Below are positions 7,655-16,533 of a stretch of DNA of 32,819 nucleotides, piece after piece (the first letter of the stretch is position 1; each line of letters begins with the position of its first letter). Location: positions 1 through 32,819 of the IMG/VR virus record IMGVR_UViG_3300024520_000307; one strand, given 5' to 3'. The notes beneath the pieces were generated by a model, which did no database searches, was not told where the DNA came from, and worked only from the letters and a program-made list of their open reading frames with translations. Both the position numbers and the translations under genes were made by a program. Origin of the DNA: a virus.

Positions 7655-9549
7655 TATCGTCTCCCGCCGAAGAAATCAGGCAGGCGCATGGGCGGTGCCT
7701 GTGGGCTGTTTTGGAGTTGCGTCACGCGAGACTTAGCTTCTGCCAATGCTGCCAATAGCGGCTTGGCCTCTATTGACTGAGCCGGGTTTCGGCCCGGATT
7801 GTTCTGCTGCCACGTATCAAGTGCTGCCTGCGCCTGAGCCACCTGAGTCATTGCGTTCATGATGCCTTGCTGCCGCCGGGAATCTCCCTGCTGACCCTGC
7901 TGGAGCATGTAGTTCATGATGGCAGGAAACATGTTCCCCATCATTCCCATCATTCCACCCATATCCCCGCCCCCTGTCATTGACTGACCTAAGGCGCCAG
8001 CCATGGCACTATACCGCTGGGCATAGGCTGCGTCAGACTCGCCGGGGAATCTCGGCACATTGATATAAGGATCGCCCCCTTGCTGGCCATATCTCTCACG
8101 GCTGCGGCGACGGCGTGTAGCCAACCTCTTCGCCTTGTCAGCCTTTCGCTTTTCCATCGCTGAGAAAAATAGCTTCGACCTCTCCTTGTCATACTCCGTT
8201 GGGAGTATCTGAAGGTTGGGGCGACCTGTTTCCGGGTCAGCAACAAGGTCTAGCTGTGGGTCAGCGGCCAGACGCCGTATTCTGCTAGGGCTTAACCTCA
8301 GCGCGTCCCCCTCGTAAGCCGCTTTCGCCTGACTTCGATAGTCCCCGCGTGGCACTGGTTGCCCGGTCTCTGGGTCCAACTCATGGAAGCGAGCATCAAA
8401 TATCGCTCCCGCTTTGCCCGCCCCCAAGTCCGACGGCGACCTCGCCACACCCCCCTCCGCTGGTCCAGCCACATACCGTAGCCGTTCTCTGCCAGTCACA
8501 TCAGCGCCAATAGCGTCCACGCTGGTTTCTTCCCCGTCAACATCTCTCTGGGTGCGGCCAGCAGCGCCAATGCCCGTATCCTGCGCTGCACGCACAGCAT
8601 CCTCCTCCGACACTTCAGCCATCAATGCCCGCATACCCTCAGCCTGCTCTGGGGCTACTAGCTGGATGGCTTCGCCAGAAAAGCCATGCTTGCCACGCAG
8701 TTGCGGCGGGACCCTGACCATGACACCCTGTGCTGCGCCGAACTTCGGCCTCGTGGTCGTTCTGCTCAGGTTGGGCTGGGCTAGGTCGCCCGCTAAGTCA
8801 GGGAAGTTCTCGGCAAGTTTCGCGTCCACTTCCTCAGGGGTGTCAAAGCCGCTGAGATGCAATTGACCGCCACGGCCCTCCCGTATGGCCTGAGCCTCCA
8901 CGTCCCCTTCCATGGTAGTCCGCCATAGCTCTTCTTCTTTTCCGTCTATGATTCCATCGCCATTGAAGTCAAACCGCTCAAGACGGGTCATGCCTTCGCC
9001 TTGGGGAAGGTTCCGCTCTTCCTCGTCGAGGCGGCGTTGCATGTCCTCGAACTCATCCTGATGTTCGCCCATTGCGGCACCAGCCTTCGCCCCAAGGACA
9101 TCCTCCTGCATGTTCCGTGCGTATCTCTCCATCGACTTAGGGTTGGGTCCCCACTTAACCTCTTTGCGGGGCCGGTCGAGGATTGGCGGCATTGGTACAT
9201 CAGCGGTATCGGTCGCCTCCATCAGCAACCGGCGGGTAAGATCCTGCTCAAGCGGCAAGGGTCCCTCAACCATATCGAGTGGCATGAGCGGCCCGGGGGC
9301 CCGGCTGTTAAGGACATCAAAGCGAGACGGTTTCCGAGGACCGGTCTCGCCCTGTAGGCCAGCCTGCTCCGCCAGCCTGTCCAGCATGTACTGCTCTGCT
9401 TCCCATTTAGCCATCGCCTCCTTTTCCGACAGGGGCGGAAGGCCCGGCGCGGTTACCTCTGTCGACTGCCGTGGAACCGGAATGTTGCCCGGCTGAATAC
9501 CTAGCTGTTGGGCCAGAAGCGGATTAAGCGGGGGAAGTGGATTTACCAT
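7654..9549 (-). CDS. Hypothetical virion protein (631 aa) with an EF-hand calcium loop
   Basis: A 631-residue hydrophilic protein. Residues 194-205 form a full 12-position EF-hand loop: D194-F-N196-G-D198-G-I200-I-D202-G-K-E205. It is flanked by helix-like segments (T-R-L-E-R-F before, E-E-L-W-R after), so calcium binding is likely. Residues 466-486 are strongly basic (R-R-R-R-S-R-E-R). Residues 503-512 read G-E-S-D-A-A-Y-A-Q-R, a motif found twice in the neighbouring 1905-residue protein. Residues about 520-555 are Met, Gly and Gln rich. It probably works with its neighbours in the virion interior or at the tail vertex; that is inference. The start has a modest AGGTAG site about 8 bases upstream. 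Confidence 0.75.
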   Translation of the reverse strand: MVNPLPPLNPLLAQQLGIQPGNIPVPRQSTEVTAPGLPPLSEKEAMAKWEAEQYMLDRLAEQAGLQGETGPRKPSRFDVLNSRAPGPLMPLDMVEGPLPLEQDLTRRLLMEATDTADVPMPPILDRPRKEVKWGPNPKSMERYARNMQEDVLGAKAGAAMGEHQDEFEDMQRRLDEEERNLPQGEGMTRLERFDFNGDGIIDGKEEELWRTTMEGDVEAQAIREGRGGQLHLSGFDTPEEVDAKLAENFPDLAGDLAQPNLSRTTTRPKFGAAQGVMVRVPPQLRGKHGFSGEAIQLVAPEQAEGMRALMAEVSEEDAVRAAQDTGIGAAGRTQRDVDGEETSVDAIGADVTGRERLRYVAGPAEGGVARSPSDLGAGKAGAIFDARFHELDPETGQPVPRGDYRSQAKAAYEGDALRLSPSRIRRLAADPQLDLVADPETGRPNLQILPTEYDKERSKLFFSAMEKRKADKAKRLATRRRRSRERYGQQGGDPYINVPRFPGESDAAYAQRYSAMAGALGQSMTGGGDMGGMMGMMGNMFPAIMNYMLQQGQQGDSRRQQGIMNAMTQVAQAQAALDTWQQNNPGRNPAQSIEAKPLLAALAEAKSRVTQLQNSPQAPPMRLPDFFGGRR

Positions 9550-9600
9550 GGCTGCTACCTGTTAATACCTGTTGCTGGTTATGTATAAACGCGACGGTCA

Positions 9601-12600
9601 TCACCACGTCGTTGTCTGGTAACCTTGAGTCTGCTGGCCTGATGATTGTGGGTTGTAGCTCTGTCCGAGTAGCGTCTGTGCGCCCGGAAGACCGCTCTCC
9701 ATCATAGCCATTCCCTCTGGCCCGCTAAAGACTGATCCCAGCAGAGACTGGAGAAGAGGGTTGGCAAACTGCTGCATCATTGCGTCTGTGATTCGCTGGA
9801 ACTCCTGTGACCGGAAGGCACGCTTGTACCAGTCGTCTGCCGTGGTGCCCGCTAATCCGAGCATCTGCTGGAACTGCTGGTCAGATAGGCCACGACGCCA
9901 CGCTTCGTTCTCTATCGCTGTCTGGTAGGGGATCATCGCCTCTGCTGTTCTGGCCCCTGTCAGTGACTGCACAAATGGGTCCACCATGTGGGCGTATTCT
10001 GTGCCTAGTCCAGATGATATTCCACGACCTGCCCATCCTTGGTCCTGTCTCGCCTGCTCTATCTTTTGGCGGGCTTGCTCGTATTCCACGTTGACTCGGC
10101 GCTGCGCCCAACCGGGATCGATTCTTGGGCGGGTAACTTCATCCCATGAGAGTGGGGTTGAGACCTCTATCGCGTTCTCAAGTCCCATATTGTCTGCCAG
10201 TGTGGGCTCCTCTTCATCGTCCCTGTGGGCACTTATCCAGCCCTGCGCGGGGTCCCACGTAGCAATATCTGTCCCCTGCACTGGATCAACAACCTCGTTG
10301 TTCATGTTGTATGTCGTGCCGTCGGCCTTCACGACAAAACGATTTCCATTGGCATCCTCGACCAAGCGATCAGCGACCTGCTCAACTTGGTCACCGCCTT
10401 GTTCGGCCCGGATAATATCCTCAGCAGAACCCTGATCCACTTGGCCTTCCTGCCCCGCATCGGTCACAACAGGAGCATCAGGGATTCCCGTCTCGCGATC
10501 CGCCTCTGCATCCGGGCGTCCAACCGTCACCCCCGTACCTCGCTCAGGAGCACCCTGATCTACTACCCCGGTGTCTTGATCTGCTACCCCGGTGCCCTGA
10601 TCTGCTGCACCACGAATAACATTCTCAGCAATAAAGTCCTGAGCACTCGGCAAGCCCGTACCCTGCTGGTCATCACGGATAACGCCCTCTACAGCACCCT
10701 GATCAACCGGTGTTCCGGTATCCACAGGCTGAGTGACGCCAGTGTCTACTGTGGAGCCATCGTCAACCTGCCCCGTAACGTCCTGTGCGGGGTCCTGATC
10801 GACTACATCGACCGCACCGCCCTCCACCACCTGAGCGTCCTCAACTGGCTTAGCCTCTCCCTCAGCCAACGCAGCGGCCAATTCCTCACCGGGACCGGTT
10901 TTGGCAGTCTGTTCGAGCTTGTTGTTTTGCAGCCACCTCCTGTGCTCAAGGATGTCCCGGGGCATCAGGGTCTTGCTGTCGGTCAGGGACTTCATGCCCT
11001 CCTTGCTTAATTGGGCGAATCTCTGCTTCCCGGCGTCCCCGTGAGCCTCATAGGTATTCCGGATCTGGTGATAAATACTCTTTTCGCCAGAGGTTAAACC
11101 CCGGAACCAGTTTGTGTGGGTGTTCATCACACCATCCACACTCAATGAGGCTTTAGGGGGGGTGGGGACCCATGCCGGTCGGCCCGCGTCGTGCATCCCC
11201 TTGTTCCACGTCCACCGAACTCCAGATGCACCCCGAGTCTGATCCGTGAACCCCTGACCGTTCTCAAGCGTTCCAGCATCTATCTGGCTCTGGAACCGGT
11301 CCCGGTTAGACTGAGCCATTCCCGGTGGCCAGTCAAATCCAGCACCAGCGGCTACCTTCTGGTCGAAGGTCATGGTGTTTACGTTTGGCGGGCGCTCACC
11401 ATGCTTGTACCAGTACGCCATGTTGTCGGCACCAGAGCCCCTCTTCTTGAGGTCATCCAAGAGGGCCTGAGCCTGAGCCTTCGATGTTAGGTTTACCCGA
11501 TCCCGGGTGTGTGGCTGCTGACCCTGCCACTTCAGGATGAAGTTGTGCGCCCCCCAAGGCTCCTCCCGAATGGCGTTCGACAGGCTGCTGATATCAGATC
11601 GGTATAGCCTGTTTTTTTCCCTGTCTTCCCGAAACTCGGGGATGTCCGTTAGGTTGATCATCCCGTCTTCAGTAAGCTGTTCCCCATGTCCGCCGGGACG
11701 ATCAGGCACTCTTGAGTGCCCCACCTGTTTTCCGAATACATCGAACCTCGGAACTAATTCGCCTGACGCTGGCAACTCGCCACGGAACTCCCAGCCGTCA
11801 CCAGTGTTGTAATGACCCGGCGTTACGGCTTCGGCAGGAGCGGCTACCTCTTCGGCTGGAGCGGCCTCCGCCACAGGTTCTGCCACAGGTTCTGCCACAG
11901 GTTCTGCCACTGCACGCTCGGCGCGAAGCCTTGCGCTTTCTTCCTGACCACGCCGCCATTCGTCAAGCAGTCGCTGCCTCTCCTCGGGGGTCTGGTATAC
12001 GTCCTGAATAATGCCGGGACTAATTGCGTTGGCCGCTTCAACCAATGCCGACTTCTGCCGATCATCCATCTGGCTGTCGGCCTGAGCCCGGAATACCGAA
12101 TCCGTGACATACCTGTTCAGATAGTCAGGATCAGTTACATCGGCAGCCTCACCCTCCGCCCGATCTTCAGTGGTCGATGCCGCGCCGCGAATGATCTCCT
12201 CTGGGTCAGCGGCGGCAACGCCTGCTGCCGGTTCTGATCCGCGTGCGGCCAACCGGGCGTAATGGTCCCACTGTTCTCTGCGGGTTCTAGGCCCTCCGCC
12301 CGGACCACCAAATTCAGCGTCCCAAAAGTTATGACTCTCGAACGGGGGGGGACCCATCCTCTCGCGCGCCTCCCGCGAGCTAATCGGCCTACCCTCTAAT
12401 TCCTGCAACCGGTTTGCATATTCCCCCAATGACTCCCCCTCCAGTGGAGGGTTGCGCCCGATCCGCCCGTAGTACATCCCCAATGATTCCCCGGCCTGCT
12501 GAACTTTCCCCTCCTCAATGGCCTTCGCCCGGGCATCGGGATCATCCGCCCTCTGTGCCTCACGCTGGGGCGTGACACCCTTGGCTTGCTGCTCTGCCAC

Positions 12601-15318
12601 CTGCTGGTCGATAAAGTTCTTCTGCCAATCCAGCGGCACAAGGCCCTCTCCGCCCTGAGCCTCCCACGCCTTCTGTGCGTCCGCGGCGCGACCCTCACGT
12701 GCGTCTATTTCGTCTTGCCGCTTCTTAGTCAGTGCCGCACCGGCTGCGTCTCTGGCCTGCTGCTGGAGATCCCTGTTGTATTTCGCAAGCCTTCCTGCCT
12801 CCATGGAAACGCGCTTGTAATCCGGCTCACTAAGACCGCCAAAGCGACTCGCGAAACGGTCATAGCTTAGCCCCAGATTCCGTGCAGCCGCTTCGAGACT
12901 AGAATCAACCTGACCTGCCTCCACCGGGGCGGCAGCTTGCGCGTCACGAATGATTCCCTCTGGGTCAGCGGCCACGTCCGCCGACACAGCACCGCGTGTT
13001 CCAACTGGCTCACCCTGTACGCCAAGCCTCTCTGCATTAGCTTTGTCTTCTGCGGATAGTGAGTTCCAGTCCACCCACCTCATGCTGCCAGCGTTGCGTG
13101 GCGATATGCCGGGCATAAACTGGTCTAGATCCCGCTTTCGGGAAAGAATTATTCCGCCCCCCTCGAACTCCCGGTAGGCGATTAAATCGTTGCCCTCGCT
13201 GTCCTTGGCTGTGACAAGCGACATGTCTTTGGGGTCGTAGGTGGTCACGTCCCTGTAGTGAATGCCATCGTCATCAGCAGACCACCCCGCCGCAGGCGTG
13301 TCGACCGCTGGCTGGTCGCCAAGGACGCCAAGGTCACCTGCTACCCTCTGGGTAAACTCCACCCCTTCCTGCTGGCTGAGGAAATCCGTTGTTAGGAACG
13401 GATTCTTCATGAAGGTGTCGTTCTGCTGAGAGGTATACTTCTGGCGGAATGCCTCGAATGCTGCGTACCTTACCTCTTTGTCAGCGTGCTTCAGGCCATG
13501 AGCTATATCGTTGGCAGTCCACTGGGTTCCAGCGATACCGCGAAGCTGTTGTGCATCCTGCTCCTGCGACCAATCGCGGCTTAGGGCAGCATCCTCAGCC
13601 GACACCTTGCCCTGCAAGCCCTGCGTAATTGAGTCCCCCACTTGATCCTGACGAATGATCTCCTCTGGGTCAGCGGCGGTTACATCTGCTGCTTGTGCTG
13701 TCGTAGCTGTCGTAGCCGCACCCGGCTGCCAGCCCTGTGGGGCAAGTCCCTTGCCACCCTGATTCTCCCACGCCTGCTGTACCTCTATCGTCGGTGGTGT
13801 CGGAGCCGCCGCCTGCGGAACCGCCTCAAACTGCTCGTCAGGGGGATATACAACTGAGCCATCAAGGTTTGTGGTAAGCCGCAAGTCATCCTTCAACTGG
13901 TCAATTCCCAGCCCCCAGTCGTGCATCATTATGATTGACTTACCGGTACTCCTTTGTGTCCCCGCATAGAGATATTCCTTATTGGGGTCTAGCTTGCTTT
14001 TCCAGTCAAAGTTCTCCCACTTGTTGGGTGGCTCCCGACGCTTAATCATTACCAACGTGGCCTGCTTCTTGGCCTGCTGCGCGGTCGGCCTCGCTCCATG
14101 GCGAGTACCTCCTCCGGGGAGGCGGGTCTGAAGGTGTTTCTGGAAATCATCGGACTCAAACCACCCGCTTAACTCCTTATCATCCATGCCCAAAATACGG
14201 TTAAGCTGCTCGTCTGTGGCGTTCTCCCACGCTTGACCGCGTTGCTGCTCAGATGTCGCATCCATGTTCGGAAAGAGTTGCCGTAGGACACCGGGAAATC
14301 CTCTTCTAACAGCAGCAGCCTTGTCTACTGCCGCTTTCTGGGCCTCTCTCTCGGCTGCCCACTCTATACGGCGTTTCCAGTCAGGCACACCGTCGCGGTT
14401 GTTATCCATCGATTCGGGCGTGAAGCCTGCATCAGTCCACCTATACCGAGTGCCATCCGCCTTTACAACTAACTGACCCGGCTTCAGGTGGCTCCTCGCC
14501 TCGTGTGGTATCTGCTCAAAGCTCAAGGCGGCTTCAAGATCGGCATGACCCTGAACACCGGAAACCTGCTGTTGCAACGTGGCCGCTGCCGCCGCCGCCT
14601 CGTCCTGCTGGGCCTTTGCGGCTGCCGCGATCCCCGCCTGACGAGCATCTTCCGCAGCCTTGTCTGCTGCCGCCTTCTGGGACTCCTGCTCTGCCCGACG
14701 GGCCTGATACGCCCCGGTCACGAGGTCGTTGTATTCCTTAGAATTGGCCGTTTGGCCCGTGACCCGGTTCACCATATAGCTCTGACCGCCATACGTGTAG
14801 CCTGCCCACTCTTGGGGATTATACGCCCTCTGTGATACGTCTTGGCCACCATACGCCTGAGATAATTGCTGGGCGTACTGCTCGTGTGTTAGCGTCTGGC
14901 CAGTTTGCGGATTATAGAATGTAGAGGAGAGATTCCCGGCCTTGTCGCCAACATCCCGCCGCTGCCACTGGGCAGGATCTTGTTGTTGTGGCTGGGTGGC
15001 TGCGACAGCAGGCGTAGTGGTTTGGGTGGCTGCAACAGCAGGTGTGGTGGTCTGGGTAGCTGAGACAGCAGGTGCAGTAGTCTGCTGGCTGCGAATTATG
15101 CTCTCCGCCGGAGCAGATGCTGCTGGGGCAGATACAGCCGGAGCCGCTGCTGCAACCTCATCCGGCTTCTTCCACGTGCCATCCAGTTGGCGAACCAATC
15201 CCTGAGCCCGCTTCTGAGCATCCGCAATCATATTCTGGCGATTCCGGTCGCTGGCAGACTGCCGCGTGACCCACTTCTTTGTTATCGGATCGAAGACTTT
15301 ATTTGGGTCGGCTGCCAT
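9601..15318 (-). CDS. Giant repeat-containing protein (1905 aa), putative internal virion protein
   Basis: At 1905 residues this is the largest gene in the window. It alternates disordered Ala/Gln/Thr/Pro linkers with short folded-looking segments. Seven copies of (A/P/V)-E-x-(I/V)-I-R occur at about 71-76, 551-556, 786-791, 1039-1044, 1543-1548, 1564-1569 and 1632-1637, mostly preceded by A-D or G. Other internal repeats: A-W-E-x-Q-G-G-x-G-L (516-525 and 884-893), G-E-S-L-G-x-Y-x-x-R (943 and 961), V-V-K-A-D-G-T-x-Y (284 and 1662), a 10-residue T-P-A-V-A-A-T-Q-T-T triplet (about 80-109) and A-E-P-V (about 1138-1149). Residues 305-313 (D-N-N-R-D-G-V-P-D) look like a thrombospondin-3/EF-type calcium loop. 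The helical C-terminus (1735-1861) resembles that of the 371-residue protein. No enzyme motif was seen. Confidence 0.8.
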   Translation of the reverse strand: MAADPNKVFDPITKKWVTRQSASDRNRQNMIADAQKRAQGLVRQLDGTWKKPDEVAAAAPAVSAPAASAPAESIIRSQQTTAPAVSATQTTTPAVAATQTTTPAVAATQPQQQDPAQWQRRDVGDKAGNLSSTFYNPQTGQTLTHEQYAQQLSQAYGGQDVSQRAYNPQEWAGYTYGGQSYMVNRVTGQTANSKEYNDLVTGAYQARRAEQESQKAAADKAAEDARQAGIAAAAKAQQDEAAAAAATLQQQVSGVQGHADLEAALSFEQIPHEARSHLKPGQLVVKADGTRYRWTDAGFTPESMDNNRDGVPDWKRRIEWAAEREAQKAAVDKAAAVRRGFPGVLRQLFPNMDATSEQQRGQAWENATDEQLNRILGMDDKELSGWFESDDFQKHLQTRLPGGGTRHGARPTAQQAKKQATLVMIKRREPPNKWENFDWKSKLDPNKEYLYAGTQRSTGKSIIMMHDWGLGIDQLKDDLRLTTNLDGSVVYPPDEQFEAVPQAAAPTPPTIEVQQAWENQGGKGLAPQGWQPGAATTATTAQAADVTAADPEEIIRQDQVGDSITQGLQGKVSAEDAALSRDWSQEQDAQQLRGIAGTQWTANDIAHGLKHADKEVRYAAFEAFRQKYTSQQNDTFMKNPFLTTDFLSQQEGVEFTQRVAGDLGVLGDQPAVDTPAAGWSADDDGIHYRDVTTYDPKDMSLVTAKDSEGNDLIAYREFEGGGIILSRKRDLDQFMPGISPRNAGSMRWVDWNSLSAEDKANAERLGVQGEPVGTRGAVSADVAADPEGIIRDAQAAAPVEAGQVDSSLEAAARNLGLSYDRFASRFGGLSEPDYKRVSMEAGRLAKYNRDLQQQARDAAGAALTKKRQDEIDAREGRAADAQKAWEAQGGEGLVPLDWQKNFIDQQVAEQQAKGVTPQREAQRADDPDARAKAIEEGKVQQAGESLGMYYGRIGRNPPLEGESLGEYANRLQELEGRPISSREARERMGPPPFESHNFWDAEFGGPGGGPRTRREQWDHYARLAARGSEPAAGVAAADPEEIIRGAASTTEDRAEGEAADVTDPDYLNRYVTDSVFRAQADSQMDDRQKSALVEAANAISPGIIQDVYQTPEERQRLLDEWRRGQEESARLRAERAVAEPVAEPVAEPVAEAAPAEEVAAPAEAVTPGHYNTGDGWEFRGELPASGELVPRFDVFGKQVGHSRVPDRPGGHGEQLTEDGMINLTDIPEFREDREKNRLYRSDISSLSNAIREEPWGAHNFILKWQGQQPHTRDRVNLTSKAQAQALLDDLKKRGSGADNMAYWYKHGERPPNVNTMTFDQKVAAGAGFDWPPGMAQSNRDRFQSQIDAGTLENGQGFTDQTRGASGVRWTWNKGMHDAGRPAWVPTPPKASLSVDGVMNTHTNWFRGLTSGEKSIYHQIRNTYEAHGDAGKQRFAQLSKEGMKSLTDSKTLMPRDILEHRRWLQNNKLEQTAKTGPGEELAAALAEGEAKPVEDAQVVEGGAVDVVDQDPAQDVTGQVDDGSTVDTGVTQPVDTGTPVDQGAVEGVIRDDQQGTGLPSAQDFIAENVIRGAADQGTGVADQDTGVVDQGAPERGTGVTVGRPDAEADRETGIPDAPVVTDAGQEGQVDQGSAEDIIRAEQGGDQVEQVADRLVEDANGNRFVVKADGTTYNMNNEVVDPVQGTDIATWDPAQGWISAHRDDEEEPTLADNMGLENAIEVSTPLSWDEVTRPRIDPGWAQRRVNVEYEQARQKIEQARQDQGWAGRGISSGLGTEYAHMVDPFVQSLTGARTAEAMIPYQTAIENEAWRRGLSDQQFQQMLGLAGTTADDWYKRAFRSQEFQRITDAMMQQFANPLLQSLLGSVFSGPEGMAMMESGLPGAQTLLGQSYNPQSSGQQTQGYQTTTW
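10555..10610. repeat. 21-base tandem repeat (2.7 copies)
   Basis: Near-identical 21-base units encode repeated D-Q-(G/D)-T-G-V-(A/V) within the acidic linker at residues about 1573-1590 of the 1905-residue protein. Unit length keeps the frame. It lies between the sixth and seventh I-I-R motifs. Confidence 0.8.
11871..11906. repeat. 12-base perfect tandem repeat, three copies
   Basis: CCACAGGTTCTG occurs three times without change on the plus strand and gives A-E-P-V units on the minus strand in the 1905-residue protein. Perfect identity suggests slippage-driven recent expansion. Confidence 0.85.
12188..12215. repeat. 28-base dispersed repeat copy 1 (encodes A-D-P-E-E-I-I-R)
   Basis: This 28-base stretch is identical to 13652-13679 and nearly identical to 12947-12974 (a few changes). 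Each copy encodes the A-D-P-E-x-I-I-R motif. Such DNA-level identity over 0.7-1.5 kb points to recent duplication or gene conversion. Confidence 0.85.
12947..12974. repeat. 28-base dispersed repeat copy 3 (diverged)
   Basis: Matches the other two copies except at a few positions; encodes A-D-P-E-G-I-I-R around residues 784-791. Confidence 0.75.
13652..13679. repeat. 28-base dispersed repeat copy 2
   Basis: Identical to 12188-12215; encodes the motif around residues 549-556 of the 1905-residue protein. Confidence 0.85.
14991..15080. repeat. 30-base tandem repeat, three copies
   Basis: Three adjacent 30-base units with a few substitutions encode the decapeptide repeat T-P-A-V-(A/S)-A-T-Q-T-T near the N-terminus of the 1905-residue protein, just after the first I-I-R motif. 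Confidence 0.88.
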
Positions 15319-15320
15319 AC

Positions 15321-16529
15321 TTATGCGCCCCCACGGAATGGCGATGGGGAAGCTCCCATCATCGGAGTTTGACCAAGCGGTGGAAATGCACTCTGCTGGT
15401 TTGTTAGCCAGTTCGGCGTAGAGCCTCTGGTCGGCACACGGCCCGGAGACGCAGCTCCCGGCTGCTGGCCGCGCATACTAGAACCCATTGGGTCCGGGGG
15501 CATCAGTAAGTCTGCTACCTGCGTGGAAGAAACCGGGCCCGGCGGGGTGGGTGTGAATGCCGGACCCGGTGTGGGTGGAGCCGGATAACTTGTTGGTACA
15601 GCGGGTGTAGTGGGCGTCGGTATTGCCCCTGTTGGTTCGTAGTCCCGAATAATTACTCCGCCGGGAGGATTTGTGCCCGGTGTTGGGCTTACTGGTGTAC
15701 TTGCTGTGGGTCCCGGTATTCCTACCGGGGGGCCACTGGGAGAAACTGGCGGTGCCGTCGACACCGGAGTGTCCGGAGTGCCCGGAACGCTGGTCGGCAT
15801 CGGAGGGACTGGCATCGGTGGGACAGGCATCGGAGTGTCCGGAGCGCTGGTCGGCTCCGCTGGGAATGGCATGTCCCCGGTTCCTACCGGAGTTGTCGGG
15901 GACGGTGCAGGTGCCGGAGCGGGTGCCGGAGCGGGTGCTGGTGCGGGAACTGGTGCGGGAACTGGTGCCGGAGTAGGTGTGGGCGTAGGCGCTGGGGCGG
16001 GTGCAGGTGCTGGAGAGGTGTCTGCCGTGGTGTCACCCTCACGCTTTGCCAGCGCCTCGTCGTACATCTGCCCGCCTTCCGTGGGATTGTAACTCTCAAA
16101 CTGTTCACGGGATGCCAGTCCACCATAGCGTTCATTTGCTGCTGACACTCCACTATCGGCTGCCGTCTGTGTGTACCCGGCCCACTGGGGCGCTGGCATT
16201 GTGGAACCCATGTTTGTAGCAGCCACATCCCGTGGCTTTACCTGCGGTCCTGCTGGCGTATTTGTCCGCCCTACCTGTGGGGCGAACATGTTCGGAGCAC
16301 CCGGCCTCGAACTGGCGACCGGAGTTGCTGCCGCGCGAGGAACCTGAGGCGAATAGGCCCCAGACATTGCGCCAGCCAATCCTTCCCCGGTCTGCACATT
16401 TGGGTCGGCCACCTGAGCCTTCCGTCGCAGCTGCTCCACCGGGTTCATAAAGCCGCCGCCCTGAGACGCCCATGTGGCTGGCTGGGTGCCATTCAACATC
16501 CCGTATGAACTTCCTACCCGTGTAGCCAT
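15321..16529 (-). CDS. Pro/Ala/Thr-rich protein (402 aa), putative virion linker or fibre
   Basis: A 402-residue protein. Residues 1-170 are polar with scattered motifs, including P-Q-W-A-G-Y-T (114-120), echoed as Q-E-W-A-G-Y-T (169-175) in the 1905-residue protein. Residues 173-212 are an almost pure P-A/P-T/P-V dipeptide repeat, and 213-335 stay Pro/Thr/Gly rich, with V-I-I-R-D at 292-296 that recalls the I-I-R motif of the next protein. Such sequence forms an extended, stiff, disordered rod. The function is unknown; a spacer, or a fibre attached to a partner through its ends, is plausible. It starts just after the 371-residue gene with a poor ribosome site (TTAGAGCA) and ends 2 bases before the 1905-residue gene, so coupling is likely. 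Confidence 0.75.
   Translation of the reverse strand: MATRVGSSYGMLNGTQPATWASQGGGFMNPVEQLRRKAQVADPNVQTGEGLAGAMSGAYSPQVPRAAATPVASSRPGAPNMFAPQVGRTNTPAGPQVKPRDVAATNMGSTMPAPQWAGYTQTAADSGVSAANERYGGLASREQFESYNPTEGGQMYDEALAKREGDTTADTSPAPAPAPAPTPTPTPAPVPAPVPAPAPAPAPAPAPAPSPTTPVGTGDMPFPAEPTSAPDTPMPVPPMPVPPMPTSVPGTPDTPVSTAPPVSPSGPPVGIPGPTASTPVSPTPGTNPPGGVIIRDYEPTGAIPTPTTPAVPTSYPAPPTPGPAFTPTPPGPVSSTQVADLLMPPDPMGSSMRGQQPGAASPGRVPTRGSTPNWLTNQQSAFPPLGQTPMMGASPSPFRGGA
15894..16013. repeat. Pro-Ala/Pro-Thr coding microsatellite
   Basis: An irregular 6-base repeat (GGTGCC/GGAGCG/GGTGCG on the plus strand) encodes the P-A, P-T and P-V run at residues 173-212 of the 402-residue protein. Slippage-prone, so its length probably varies among relatives. 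Confidence 0.85.
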
Positions 16530-16533
16530 TGCT

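Noticed and set aside
10225-11010. A 261-residue plus-strand open frame inside the 1905-residue gene
   Set aside because: It is antisense to the acidic repeat linker, has no ribosome site, and its composition (many Leu, Arg, Ile) is what the reverse strand of Asp/Gln/Gly codons gives.
15673-16092. Plus-strand G-A-G-A repeat protein (139 residues), possible silk- or collagen-like
   Set aside because: It is the reverse strand of the P-A microsatellite; repeats like this stay open on both strands and there is no start signal.
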